A stretch of 64,000 nt of DNA from Diadema setosum (taxonomy: Eukaryota; Echinodermata; Echinoidea; Diadematoida; Diadematidae): assembly GCF_964275005.1 (NCBI RefSeq), contig NC_092688.1, positions 19,996,403-20,060,402 on the forward strand, read 5' to 3'. Below the pieces are notes generated by a model that did no database searches, was not told the DNA's origin, and worked only from the letters and a program-made list of their open reading frames with translations. Below are positions 21,951 through 34,600 of this stretch, in pieces; the first letter of the stretch is position 1, and each line of letters begins with the position of its first letter. Position numbers and translations under genes: made by a program.

Positions 21951-23338
21951 AATAATTATTCAACATACACATATGCACAAAATACTCAGCAACTTCAAGT
22001 GTCATAATTCTTCTAGCATAACACCTCTTTTATTTACAGAATACACACATTGACATTTTAATGGCACATGTCTACACACCTTGGCATGATAGCATTGTCA
22101 CATAATCTGCAAAATAATGCATCAAGTTGAGCAGGGTTCAGCACCAAAATCTACCGGCTTTCTTTCAAGCCCCGAACACTAAGGCCTCCTCTCAGCAGAG
22201 ATATGCCCAATGCATAGTTGCATCCAAACACTAAACTCTCAGTCCCTCTCAGTCTATGAGAAATCCATGGCAAGTGGAATGCAAGTCTTAAGATGCCTCT
22301 ACTCCTTCAAAAGAAAAACAAAATAAATTAATTAAATAAAAAAAAACCCAACAAAGCAGAAAAAATTAAGGAAATGAAATGAGATATATTTATTTTCTTT
22401 TTAAGATCAACACTTGATAATGATATCACCTTCTGTATTACATTAATGCACATCTATCCCTCTTTTGAATAATACTAAGGAGTTTTGAATGGTTGATCCT
22501 GTGAGCACTACACTTGTCTATCCAACTTTCTTCCAGCACTTCTGCTAACTTCAAGATTACCATTCCCCAATCCCTTGGACAAAAGTTGAGCCACGCTTTC
22601 AAGAGATGTCACTATCTTGGGGGCTGCTACCATGACATCACTGCATAGATTTACAGACTGCACTTAAGTAGGATATTTGGCCAATTTTATGCCATAAGGG
22701 ACAGTTTTAAATGTTGACATTTTATACAGCATAGAGTCACTTATGGCATAATATTGGTGACGTATGGACAAAAAAAAGAAATAAAGTCCGAGGCATAGAC
22801 TGCACAGCAGCTACAGGAGATGACAAAATATGAATATAGTATACCAACACAAAAACTATCATATTACATTATCAAAAGAATTGTGAAGTCTGCCCTGCGT
22901 TTGGTCAGAGGTAGGTAATATTTAACTCTCTATGCACCACATTAACTTCTTGTCCATAGGTATGTGTGTGAAATTTGTGCAAAGTTAACTCACTAGCACT
23001 GAAAGGGCTAAACATCAGCATAGCTATACATGTTACTCATCCTCCATGCATATTAGAGCAAATCTTATGACCATTAGAGGGATGTGGAGAGAGATATATT
23101 TCTTTATTCCTAGCTCAGCCTCACATGTAGTATTGATAGCATTGATTCATTAGGAAGTGAAATGCAACCTGTCTGTCAACTGGAAAAAAAAATAAAAAAA
23201 AAACCCTTCTTTTTCCTCCTATAACTCTTGGGACTGGAAGCATAACTTGATGACATGAAGACTGAGATGACATCAAAAGAGAAATTTGCCTAGGACCCGA
23301 CCTTGGTTCTTTATATGAATATCGCACAAGATTTGTCT
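21951..23338. other. Spacer, possible far BRAP 3' UTR, no gene seen
   Basis: AT-rich. A small inverted repeat (TTATGCCATAAGGGAC with GTCACTTATGGCATAA) lies at 22688-22754. On the minus strand AATAAA-type signals occur near 22028, but nothing shows which, if any, is used. Confidence 0.3.
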
Positions 23339-23339
23339 T

Positions 23340-23845
23340 TAACTCTTTATGTGCCATGGTGGAAACGCCCTGTGTGCCACGTTATTCTGAGACAGCAGAG
23401 TAGTCATGTGTTGGGAAAACATTCTGTTTTCAAATCTATGTTCTTTAATAGATTTTTGATACAATGGATAGGTAATGAACAATGTTGTTAAGAAAATGCG
23501 AAGCTTTGTTTTGATGTAATTTTGTATGACAAATCTCTGATTGTTTTTTCTTTCAAATGACCAGCAACTACATTATTGTAGAGGCATAACTTTTGCACAT
23601 AAAACAGTGACAGAAACTTACAAATTGCTGGAAAATCCAGAAGGGAACACCGTTTAAAAGTCAATCACCACATAAAATGCAAGCTACAAGTGGCAAGAAT
23701 TGACTCGCAAAAAACGCTTTCATTGTACTGTGGCATTTGGCGATTTATCGACCGGTTTGGCCAGGTTTGTGTGTTTGAGCAGAATATGCGAACTTGGCAT
23801 GCTGTCGACTGACTCGGGTGTGCTAACGTGGCACATAAAGAGTTG
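23340..23845. mobile_element. MITE with AACTCTTTATGTGCCA termini
   Basis: AACTCTTTATGTGCCA at 23341 is the reverse complement of the right end TGGCACATAAAGAGTT at about 23830-23845. The roughly 0.5-kb unit has no coding potential. Confidence 0.6.
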
Positions 23846-25195
23846 AGGGGACAACAAGAAAGGTGCAAGGTCACAAGCCTGATGCAGACATGGTTCATAT
23901 TACATAACAGACTGAGGTAAATTAATCACGGCAGCAACTACCATAGCATTACAGTTCACAAGATTTCTGCTTCAACGATATGTTGACATTGTCGGTTTAT
24001 ATCATAACAAGTTTATCATACTGCAGTACTCATGGAATTTCCCTGTTTAGAATGCCAATTATAACCTTGTGAGGAACATACAGCCAGTTCATATCTAACA
24101 CAACTGTTTAATATACTCTATAAAGATTTGCTGCTTGTTCATGCAGAAGAATATGGCTATGCTGATATCTTTGACTTTTGACAATTAAAAAGCATCAATG
24201 ATGTAGGTAGTTTTGATCTCAAATTTCACTTTATGATTACAAAATTTACCCCAGATGACACTTCATTCTTCCGGACCTAATATTCCAAAAATCTTAACAT
24301 GCCATCCAGGCACAATTCAATCATTACACCGCAGACAAATTTTATTTTTTTATTTTTTTATTTTTTTTTGCTGCAACGTGTTGTTGTTATAAGCAGTTGA
24401 TGGTAAGCCAGATAATGCCTGGGGGTTCCAATTGCTATTGTTTACAGAGCTTGGAATCCAATTCGAAAAGCTTGTATTGTGTGATACAAAGGTACACAGA
24501 TATTTTGTAAAATTCAATGTTACTTCATGATTGTAACTATTGCAGTACTGCCTGGAGAGATTAATGTCTCCTGCACACAGGAAGTATACCATGTGTAGCA
24601 CAGAATGGATTACATAAATTGTGATACACAGTTGTACAACATCATGGGGCAAAGTATTCTGAACATAACTGTAAAGTTTAAACGAGTCTTGGTCTTACAT
24701 TATCAAATATTTCCCACAGTACGCCTACATTAAAGATATGTATAGCGTAGGGATTCTTGGGTGGCCCTGATTCATTCATAGCCCACCAGGGTACATTTGA
24801 AAACCACAAGTAACACCGGTTGGTGAATATGTGCATCGAAGCATACACTCATCGGTAACAGTCGACTCCAGTTGAGATTCTTTGACTGGGTGCATATGCT
24901 GTACTTGCACACATACTGGCCTATCATTGATAAAGCTGAACACAATTTGTTGCGGGGGTTCCCTAATATTTCCAAGCCAGGCCAGCCTTCCCACTACATG
25001 GTATCCCCACTCTACCAGGGCTCCGTTTCAAGAAAGTCTAATGCAAGACTTTTCGCTCATAAGACACACGTAAGAGAGACTTAGTGAAATAGATTTGAAA
25101 GTCTCATATACCTACACAATTTTATTATGAGCGACTTTGGCCACTCTGAGATTTATGTAAAGACTTTTACGTCCTGACTTCATGAGTGGACTCCT

Positions 25196-25436
25196 GGGGC
25201 CTGTTTTATAAAGAGTTGCAATTGATCTTGCACTCAAAGCATAACTTGGTGAATCAAACGTAAGTTCAAAATTGAGCATAAGTCCTGTCTCATAAAGACA
25301 CTTACTCTTGATTCCAAGAAAAATCAAGCATAACTTTCAATAGATTGAGCTTAACTTGTGCTCAATCGCAGAGTTGTTTATGAAAAGTAATTTGCGATTG
25401 ATCGCAACTCACGCTCAATCTTTATGAAACAGGCCC
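25196..25436. mobile_element. Foldback MITE, GGGGCCTGTTT termini
   Basis: Begins GGGGCCTGTTTTATAAAGAG and ends with CTTTATGAAACAGGCCCC. The inner halves also pair (TTGCAATTGATC with GATTGATCGCAA). It lies about 45 bases beyond the BRAP stop codon, so it would be carried in the BRAP 3' untranslated region. Confidence 0.7.
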
Positions 25437-25480
25437 CTGGTCTTTAAGGGTCTGTCGGCTCCGGGACTTGAAGAGAGTGG

Positions 25481-25660
25481 TCATTTGCCCTTCTTCCTGC
25501 CCCTCCTGGATGGCCGGCCCTCTGGGGACGGGGAGGCTCCAATGGTGATCTGCCCCTCCTGAATCTCTTGTCTCGTCCTCTCGGGAGTCTTGTTCAGTGT
25601 CTCCTGGGCCTCTATGAAGAACATGACGTCACGCAGCTGGTCTTTCAGATCACTGATCTC
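25481..25660 (-). CDS. BRAP: BRAP terminal exon
   Basis: Encodes [20 protein letters not shown], then [14 protein letters not shown] and the basic tail [12 protein letters not shown], then a stop. The acceptor is ccctgcag. The open frame runs on upstream through a CAGA repeat, but that part is intronic. Confidence 0.95.
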   Translation of the reverse strand, partial: EISDLKDQLRDVMFFIEAQETLNKTPERTRQEIQEGQITIGASPSPEGRPSRRGRKKGK

Positions 25661-28600
25661 CTGCAGGGCACACCACACACACAGACAGGTTGACAGACAG
25701 ACAGACCGACAGACATAGGTAGGAAGGCAGATACAGTGTATATAGGCAGCCAGACAGACAGGCAGACACAGAGGCAGACAGGCAGACAGACATAGGCAGG
25801 AAAGTAGATATACATGCAGACAGACAGACATGCAGACAGGCACACACATAGACATATGACAGAGACAGAAAAAAGACAAGCCAAACAAACAGACAGAAAC
25901 AGAGTTATGCGTAATGACTGCAAAAGCTATACACACAAACATGTGACAGACCTAATGTTGCTGGAGACTGCTATTGAGGGCAAACTGCTTGGGTGCCTCA
26001 ATAGCACTTGCTCCTGTACTGCATCCAAAATATTAAATTTTGTATAACTTACAATAAAGTACACGATACCTTACAATAAGCTCTCTCCTGGCAATACTGA
26101 GCACATTTACACAGTACAAAATGTGTGTAAACTCTGATGATGATGCCCCCCCTTTTTTTTACATTCATGGATCTGTTTGATATTCTTATCCTTGATACAT
26201 AATGATCGCCATTCCCATCCCTGACAGACACATAATGTTTACAGCATTTACACTACTACAGAACATATTCCACAAAAAAGACTCGAGTAGCAATGAAGTC
26301 CATTGAATCAATGGTACAAAGTGTTATGCTATACTAGTAGTATAAAGAACACACAATATTTGTTGATATGCTTTACTTGGGTTCAAGCCAAAGATGGCTG
26401 ATGCAGAAAAAAACACACACACTCTTAACCCTAACTAGGCCGGGCTATTTAGGTAGATCATAGAGGGGGGGGGGCCTCCCAGGCCCCCCTCCAGATCTCG
26501 GCCATCGACCGCACGATTGCGACGAAAATTGGCACACACATTGCCTATGACGTAATCTAAAGTACCACGAAGTTAAATTTAAAAAAAATGATCATTTATG
26601 CAAAATTATGCTAATTTATGCATAATGATGCATGGAATCAGACAATTTGGTATAAATCACTAAATAAAGCTCAAAATGGGCACATTTTTTGTGTTAACAT
26701 TCTTTTTAGTGTCCTGAGCAAATATAAGAGAAAAAAATTGTGCCATCACAAAAAATTTCTCAAGTATTTTATTGTTTTTTGAATTTTTTATGTATTTCAT
26801 TGTTTTTTTTCTTTATGTTTTTCATTGTTTTTTCGATGAAACTTGTCCGCGACATTGTTCCGAACAAGAAAATATGTTATCAATTGATTTTAATCAATAA
26901 AACCCCAAAATAATTATGCTTTTATGAAATTTGCCTGTGAGCACAGTTTGCATTGAAATTGTACACGAATTCACGTTTTTGAGCAATTTTGGTCTGACAG
27001 GCATGTACATATTTATGCGCAACTTCAGAACCGCGCGCCCGGGCATCGCAAATCGCAAAAGAAAAAAGTCATATAACGTCGCGGCGATAGCTTTTCGCGT
27101 TAGCGATACATCGTGCGGAACGTCGAGGGGGGGGGCCTCGGAGGCCCCCCCCCCCCGGCCTAGTTAGGGTTAAATGCATAATATCTTATTTTCGTACACG
27201 ATAGTGCCATCCCGCTATTTACTATCGGGCAATGCCATAATAAACACCAAAGTTTCCAGCAGTATATTTTCTAAGTTTGTCCCAGCCATTGAGAAAAAAA
27301 GGTCTTTGTGATACTTACCGCTGACTTCTGCTTGCTCTCTTCCTCCAGCTTTGTTTCTAGGCTCATCACTTTCTCCTGCCAAACCGACTGGTTGGCTCGC
27401 AGACACTTGTTCATCTATTCAAACACACAGTGGGATAGACAATAAAAATCATTACAATAGTGTTTTCTAACATTCAAATGGCAGCAAGAAAGTAGAGCTT
27501 CAAACTTGGTTTGTACAGAAGACTGGCAGTGTATTTTTGCACATATGGATGGGGGTTCTGGACACAACTAGCATCATTTGAGTTGAAAATGAAGGTCTGT
27601 TATGTTAACATGCACATATGGCGAATTGATGGTGATTACATAACATCTTCATTACTGGTAACTTCTTTCCACTTGAGGTGGTAAATACTGATTCAATACA
27701 GACAAAATCCTGGTGTAAAAGGCCTATGATTGCATCACATAACCAGTGCCACATAAGAGAGTCTGGCCAACTCGGTGCAATTGGTCCATAGCTGGTCTCG
27801 TGACCTATGTGGAGCCATGTCGTTGGCGAAGAGAGCACATACTCATCAGTGCCCATTCTGAACGAAGCTCTACTTTATTAGCTCACTTTGATTATGACGT
27901 CTGAGCATACACACTAACCCTCTAATGCGTAATACCCCAAGCAACAACATGGCATCCAATTCAGCAGTTGGCTAGAGTCTCTTTACATGATATGACAAAG
28001 CACATAACATCAACACACTGGCCTGGCCGCAACTTACCTCCAGCTCTTCAGACAGCTGCCCCAGCACCTTGCCAAGCTTTTCCGACAGGAAGGCCGCCTT
28101 CTTCTCGGCCACTTGCTTCTCCTTGTTTGTCTTCTGGAGCTCTCTCTCCATCCGGTCTCTCTCTTCCATCATCTTCCTAGACCGCACCTCCACGTCGGAT
28201 ACCTATGGGCAGAGAGTGCCACAAGTCATTGGGTTGCATCATGGATGTTCATGATAAGATCCCAGAGTGATAGTCATACACCTATCTATCAGTACTTCTG
28301 CATTGCAAAACAGATTTACACATTATGGTGCCAATCAAACAGGCACTGGGCAGAGATGCCAACATTGTAAAAAGCAGTGTATTTTTAGTGGAAAAACAGT
28401 ATTTTCACCTTTCATGCAAAAGATGTGTATAGTACATGTACTATTTTGGAAAATGTCACCAGGGTATTTCCAATGAACACTACAGTATTTTAGGCAAAAA
28501 AAATAAAAAATAAAAAATACTGGAAAAAAATTGCAGGTTGAGAATGACAGTGTGGGGCCACCAGAGGGACAAGGGCATTATAAATTATAAAAACTGTTGT

Positions 28601-31600
28601 AAACTTGACAGACAGCATGGAAGAGAGGGCATGATCACTGTATAGTATGCTGGCATCTGGTCTTGGGGTCAAGGTAATGAAGAATTACAAAGTAAGTTGT
28701 GAGGGGAGGCTATCAATTACCAGAGGAGTCCTCTGAGGGTATGTGAAGTACCACATGATGTCATAAAGTTTCAATGTTCCTTCAAAACTCTGCAGCTTAA
28801 CAAGGCCAGATATGCAAGAGCACAAACAAACTGCGGTCTCAAGAGTGTGGTTACAGTCCTATTCAGTTGCACTGTGCAATATACTCGTCTATTACAAACT
28901 TACAAATTTTTTAGCACTGCATGATGTGAATATAGCAAGCACTATGCCTTGGGTAAGATTTTACCTGAGCAAGTGCATCGGTCTCTATCCTGGTCATCTT
29001 CTCCTCATAATACAATCTCTGCGACTCCAGCTGACTGTTCAGGAGGTATGTGTACTGGACAGAAAGAAGGAACAACAGTGAAGGAAATGGTTGTTCATGA
29101 TATCCACTTGTACAGATATCTCTTCGCAGGGTTTCAATTCGGCTTTGACAGAAGTATGTGAATGAAGTTCTTTCTTTATAGTGAAATCTATATGTATCAA
29201 ATATCATACAACAAATGTTTTTAGATGTGATTTTATCAAGTGTGCATCTCAGCCATGTGTATGGAACAAAATAGTTATTTTTTATATATCAAAATCATCA
29301 GCATTTTCTTATTACATAAATCGAAGCTATTACGACAATTTAAGTGGCTCAGAAATATTCACCAATAATGCTAGAAATTAGGATGAATTAGTATTTTAAT
29401 CACCTGGACAAGGCTATTCTACGCCAAGAGATAGGCCTGTTCATATAGACATGGCGGGATCTCATGTTACGATGTTATTCTAATGGACCAAATCAGAGTG
29501 GGAAAAGAATGACTGAACATTCTTCTGGATAATATTCAATTAGTGGATAAATCATATCACACTCAGATTTGAAGTTAGTTCCCATGTTATTTTTGCGACC
29601 ATGGATTCCTCCATTCTAGTAAAAGCTGATTACCAGGTGGTACCTCTCCCATTTTCAAATCAAATGAGCACATTGCTAAAGGATGATTTTGATGCCTCAA
29701 AAAACAATCCCCCCCCCAAAAAAAAAAAAAAAAAAAAATGACAATGCCTTTGATTCTAGTAAAAGCTGATTACCAGGTGGTACCTCTCCCATTTTCAAAT
29801 CAAATGAGCACATTGCTAAAGGATGATTTTGATGCCTCAAAAAACAATCCCCCCCCCCTCAAAAAAAAAGAAAAGAAAAAGACAATGCCTTTGATATTGT
29901 ATTGAGTGAGAAGATTCCAATTTTGAATTTGTAATCTTATTGAACTGCTTTCTAGTTTTGCAAGTTCAATGGGAGTGTTGAAATGTCGCCCTGTGGAGGA
30001 AAAGGTGCTAAGAACATGAACAAGAATCCAGGGTCACTAACATTTTGACCCCCCCCCCCCTTTTTTTTTATAAATTCATATACACTTTTTTTTTTTGATG
30101 TCCTCGTTCCTTTTGTTGGAATATTTGTTTTATGATGAATAGTGCTTTATCATGCATATATAATGGTTCAAATGATAGCTATTGATATATGCTTTACACA
30201 CTGAAGACTACTGCTAAGTGAAGCATGTATCTGTGGGGGTAAATGGAATTTTCATACTTAATCAAAGTTTGTAATTGTATTTTGTACTGCTGATAATTTC
30301 AGATTATTTTTGCAGTCATTATCTTGTTAGTTGAAGTCTTTGGGCAAAAATCATTCAAAAATACACAATGTATTTGCTTTTCCATTCTTTGCATTCTTTT
30401 TTAGTTGCGTTTTTTTTTTTTTGTCCATTTTGCAACAGGTTCTATTACACCATGTACTTATGTATTGATTCCTAATACATTTCATAAAACAAGACATTTA
30501 ACATTCATTCCAAATGGATGAACAAATTAACAGAATGTTCATAACTTCACACTGTACCATTATGTGCATTTCCTTTAAAACAGTACAACTAAATTTCTGC
30601 TAACTGTTCAATTCTGGGACAAGCAGGCAGTGCAAAAAGTTTAGAAGTGCATTTCATATTAAAAAACAAAACTTTCTTATTCCTAGATATGGTATCGCTA
30701 TGACTTAAAATATGAGAGGATTGTTTGCTTGATTGTTTGTTTGTTTGTTTGATTTAGGTTACTTTCACATTAGATAATGTTGTGTCTTGGAGTTTGCATT
30801 TTAATTAGTATTTTGGGCTTTTATGATCTATCATTAAAATCTGTATATCTGTGCTTCATTCTATTTTTCATTTTTCTGAATTTTGCAGAATGACTCAAGT
30901 TGCAATATTTTGTTTGCTTTTGTTTCTAGTGGAAATAACGGAAATGATGGTAAAATTCAAACTCTGTCCCATAATTAAACAATCTACCATGTCTCCACAA
31001 CATTTTGGCATAGGACCTTACCTCCAGGGTAAGAGCATCAAACTTTTCTTCACACACTTCGTCTCCGTTGGCTCGCTCCCACTCCACTGGTTTGCCATCA
31101 CTTTTGCTCTGCACCAACCTGTGCACGTAGTTGTCTGCAATCCAACAACATTACGACAGCATTAAAGCTCTTTATAGTCAATTCATACCAGGTCATATCA
31201 ATTGAACCTGACAAAATGATTGAAGATCGACAGCTGAGAAAGAGAAGATTGTTAACTCCAATAGCTTCTTAACTGGTAGTGCCTAATAGGTGACTTGTGC
31301 ATTACCTTTTGATGTCACGTTTGCACAGAAAGAAAAAGAAAACAAGTTTTTGTGGATAGACATCAAAGTCATTTACAGCACTAGCCGAGGTTTAGATTCA
31401 CAAACTGGTTAAGATTCTACAGACGAATTTGATTCAAAATATTTACACGAACACCACTATCACAATATTCACTGTGAAGAATAGCAAGTTTACAGGAAAA
31501 TGAAGGAAATCAGGTGCAAGTTTCTTCACTTTGTCTCCCTCTACAAATTAAATTTGTGAAGATCGCAACTGCTGATCTGTAAATTAACAAACATGTCGGA

Positions 31601-34600
31601 AAAAAGGAACCAGTGGGAATATCTTTCTTTCAAATGAAGGAAATCTTGCCATGATGAAGAACCGTATCAGGGCAATTACCCCCGCGGACAATTACCTCAT
31701 GGCTAAATACTGGTTAGTGATGCCCCATGAAGAAACTCACCTCCAGCATAATCCCACACTCTCTGTTTGCCCAGCTGCATGGCGTAAGTATGCTGGGTAT
31801 CTTCAAAGTGGCGATAGGCATGTGCCTCTACGTACCGACCACACCCTATGTGACCACACACTAGACATATCCATAGACTCTAAAAAGTGAATACAAAACA
31901 GGGGCCAAAATTTTAATGACACAAACTGGAAAATGATTATTCATTCATTCATTCATTCATTTTATTGTCCATAAAATGGAAAATCTTCATGAATTACGTG
32001 GCAAACATAATTACACATAAAAACAGCACACATGCCAAACTGAGACACAAAAGATAACAAAACAACACATATAACATTAATTCATTGTATAAATAACACA
32101 GACATCTTTACAGGGCAAGTCCAAGATAATGTCCCCTCAGATGCTCAAAATTCATCTTGATTTTATCAAAAAGTTATTGATATCATCTTGTAGCCAAAGA
32201 GTTAAATCATATGTTTCCAGCAAAGAAAATATTGAATTATGCAAATTTATGCAAGAAATATGGCCTTGATTTGCATAAATCAAAAACAAACCTTACGTAT
32301 GGGACAAATTATAAATATTCATCTAAAATCAGTTGAATTTGTCCTTGACCTAGTTCCTTTATGGACATGACCCCTGTATGAGTTAGTATAATCTGCAATT
32401 GGTAAGACAAGGTCAGCACATTAATTATGCAAATTATGCACTTTCCCAGAACATAGTGTCCCATACGTAAGGATTTGAGTATGTTTTTTTAAGTTTTTTC
32501 TGAAGATTTGTAACATTGACCAATCATACTTTAGGAAGTTCTAATTTATTCATTTCAACTCCAGATTAGCAAAACTAAATGAGGAAATTTAATTAGTCCT
32601 TCATCTTATAACTAATTAAAGTTTGCTTACGTATGGGACAAATGCCTTACGTATGGGACATTACATGCAAAGTGAATGGGAAAACCGCCTTTTGACATGG
32701 ATGCTATATGTCCTTACATTTGTTTGGTTAATGGTTATCTTTGCACCTACTCTGAAGAATATGTCTATATATCTGCCTCTCCTACTCAGATGACCTCAGG
32801 GAGAGTGTAAGAACAGCATTATTGAGTCATTCTATGATTAAGAAAGGAAAATAAAGAATATTCATTTATACTTGTAATTTCTTATTTTCATTACAGGCTG
32901 TGCAGCTGGTCTTGAATTAACATTCCCCGTTAACATTTTGATATTGGACATTTTCTTAATTCAGTTATCATTTTCAACTTTACCTCTCTACAAAATGACT
33001 TTGTCCAAGAATGGGATTCTCTGAGTGTCATTTTAGGTGCAGTACACTGTTCAGCATGTACCACAGGTTGTACAGCCTCAAAAGCGAAATCAAAACAATT
33101 GTGCTTATGGCGCGCATCAATGACAACATTATAGGTCTTACTGAAAAGAAAAATCACTTAAGGTGTGAGCAGGTAACTTTGTCATTACTTGAGTTGATAG
33201 CAAAGGAAAAACCCTATGAGAGTACACTTGTACTTTTTATTTTGATATGATTGTTAATATTTCAACTGTTCACCCTCAGAATATGTCATGACTTATCAAG
33301 GTCATGAACATGATTTCTGAAAATCCTGTAAAATGAAGACTATAGTTTACATTTGCTATAAACCACAATATCAATACTGGTTCTGTGGTTGGAGTGCTAA
33401 AAACACAAATTACACAAACAAATAGGAAATTCAATTTTCTTTTCTATTTTGTGTTTGAAGAGACAGATGTGCTCTGAGACACCTTCATCAACTCATACTT
33501 ACTTTGTACCCCACATCTACACAATTATCAACATACACTGCAATCTGGTAGTGTATGATCAAATGAGGTTATTAGAATTTATTCAAAATTGTAATTTGCA
33601 GATCAGTGAGTTACTTAAGTGTTTCAAATCTAGATTTGAATGTGCAAATGATAATCTTTCCTGTATCACTACACAAGCATGTATGTATGTACAAAGTAGC
33701 ACAAATTTTGTCGTCTTTGGTTTCATAGACACGAAGCCAAGCAATTTGAAAAAAAAAAACAGAAACAGCATTGGTACATACATTCTTCTATCTCCTTAAA
33801 ATCTAAAACTTTCATTAAAATTTGATTGATATTGCAGTTCAGCTAAAATTCACATGGCAAAACATGATGATTACAGAGCAAAATGAAGTACTCTTGTTGT
33901 TGTGTTTTGTGCTGCATTTCAAACAATTATAAAGCTTTATAAAAACTTAGACAACTTGCAAGGTAAGCCTAGAGCTACTGAAAGTACCCACTTCAAACTG
34001 TATCTGCAAATACATTGTACATGACATTTGATTCTAAAGTTGAAATTATCAAGACTACAAATTAGTTATTGTACATGTACATGTATGCTATATCAAGGTC
34101 ACAAGCTAGAATTTGCTCATTTTTTTTTTCATTTGATGAAAAAATATTGACTAGAGTAATTACAAATGGGCTAGAAATAGAGTGTCAGTATACTATATCT
34201 GCATGTGTAGACATCATGAGGACAGTGTTAATGCATGACGGAATCCAAACTAAGACATTTAATTGTAAATTGATAATTACTTTTATTTGTTTTATTTTAG
34301 CTTTTGCTGGGTACCTGAACCGGGAAAGTACCCACTTAGAAGTCTATTTCATTTGTTACATGTTGTAGCATGATTTGTGGAACTAAATATGACACTATGG
34401 GGAAATTTAAAGTCATTCCCATGAATGCATTTGTGCACTAAAGACAAATGTCCCATACGTAAGTTGAGCCATGTCCCATACGTAAGGTGTACTTTCGTTA
34501 ATTAAACCAACTTCATGAAAATATGCTTTATTCTTTTGCAGTGAAACTTTGCTGAAAGATACTTCAGTATTGTACCTTTCTTCACTTCCAAACAGAACTT

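Noticed and set aside
25645-25942. Cys/Leu-rich frames resembling a small secreted or membrane protein
   Set aside because: Direct readout of a CAGA microsatellite in the last BRAP intron.
29613-29895. Possible CRISPR-like repeats
   Set aside because: Only two 140-bp units without spacers, in an animal intron.
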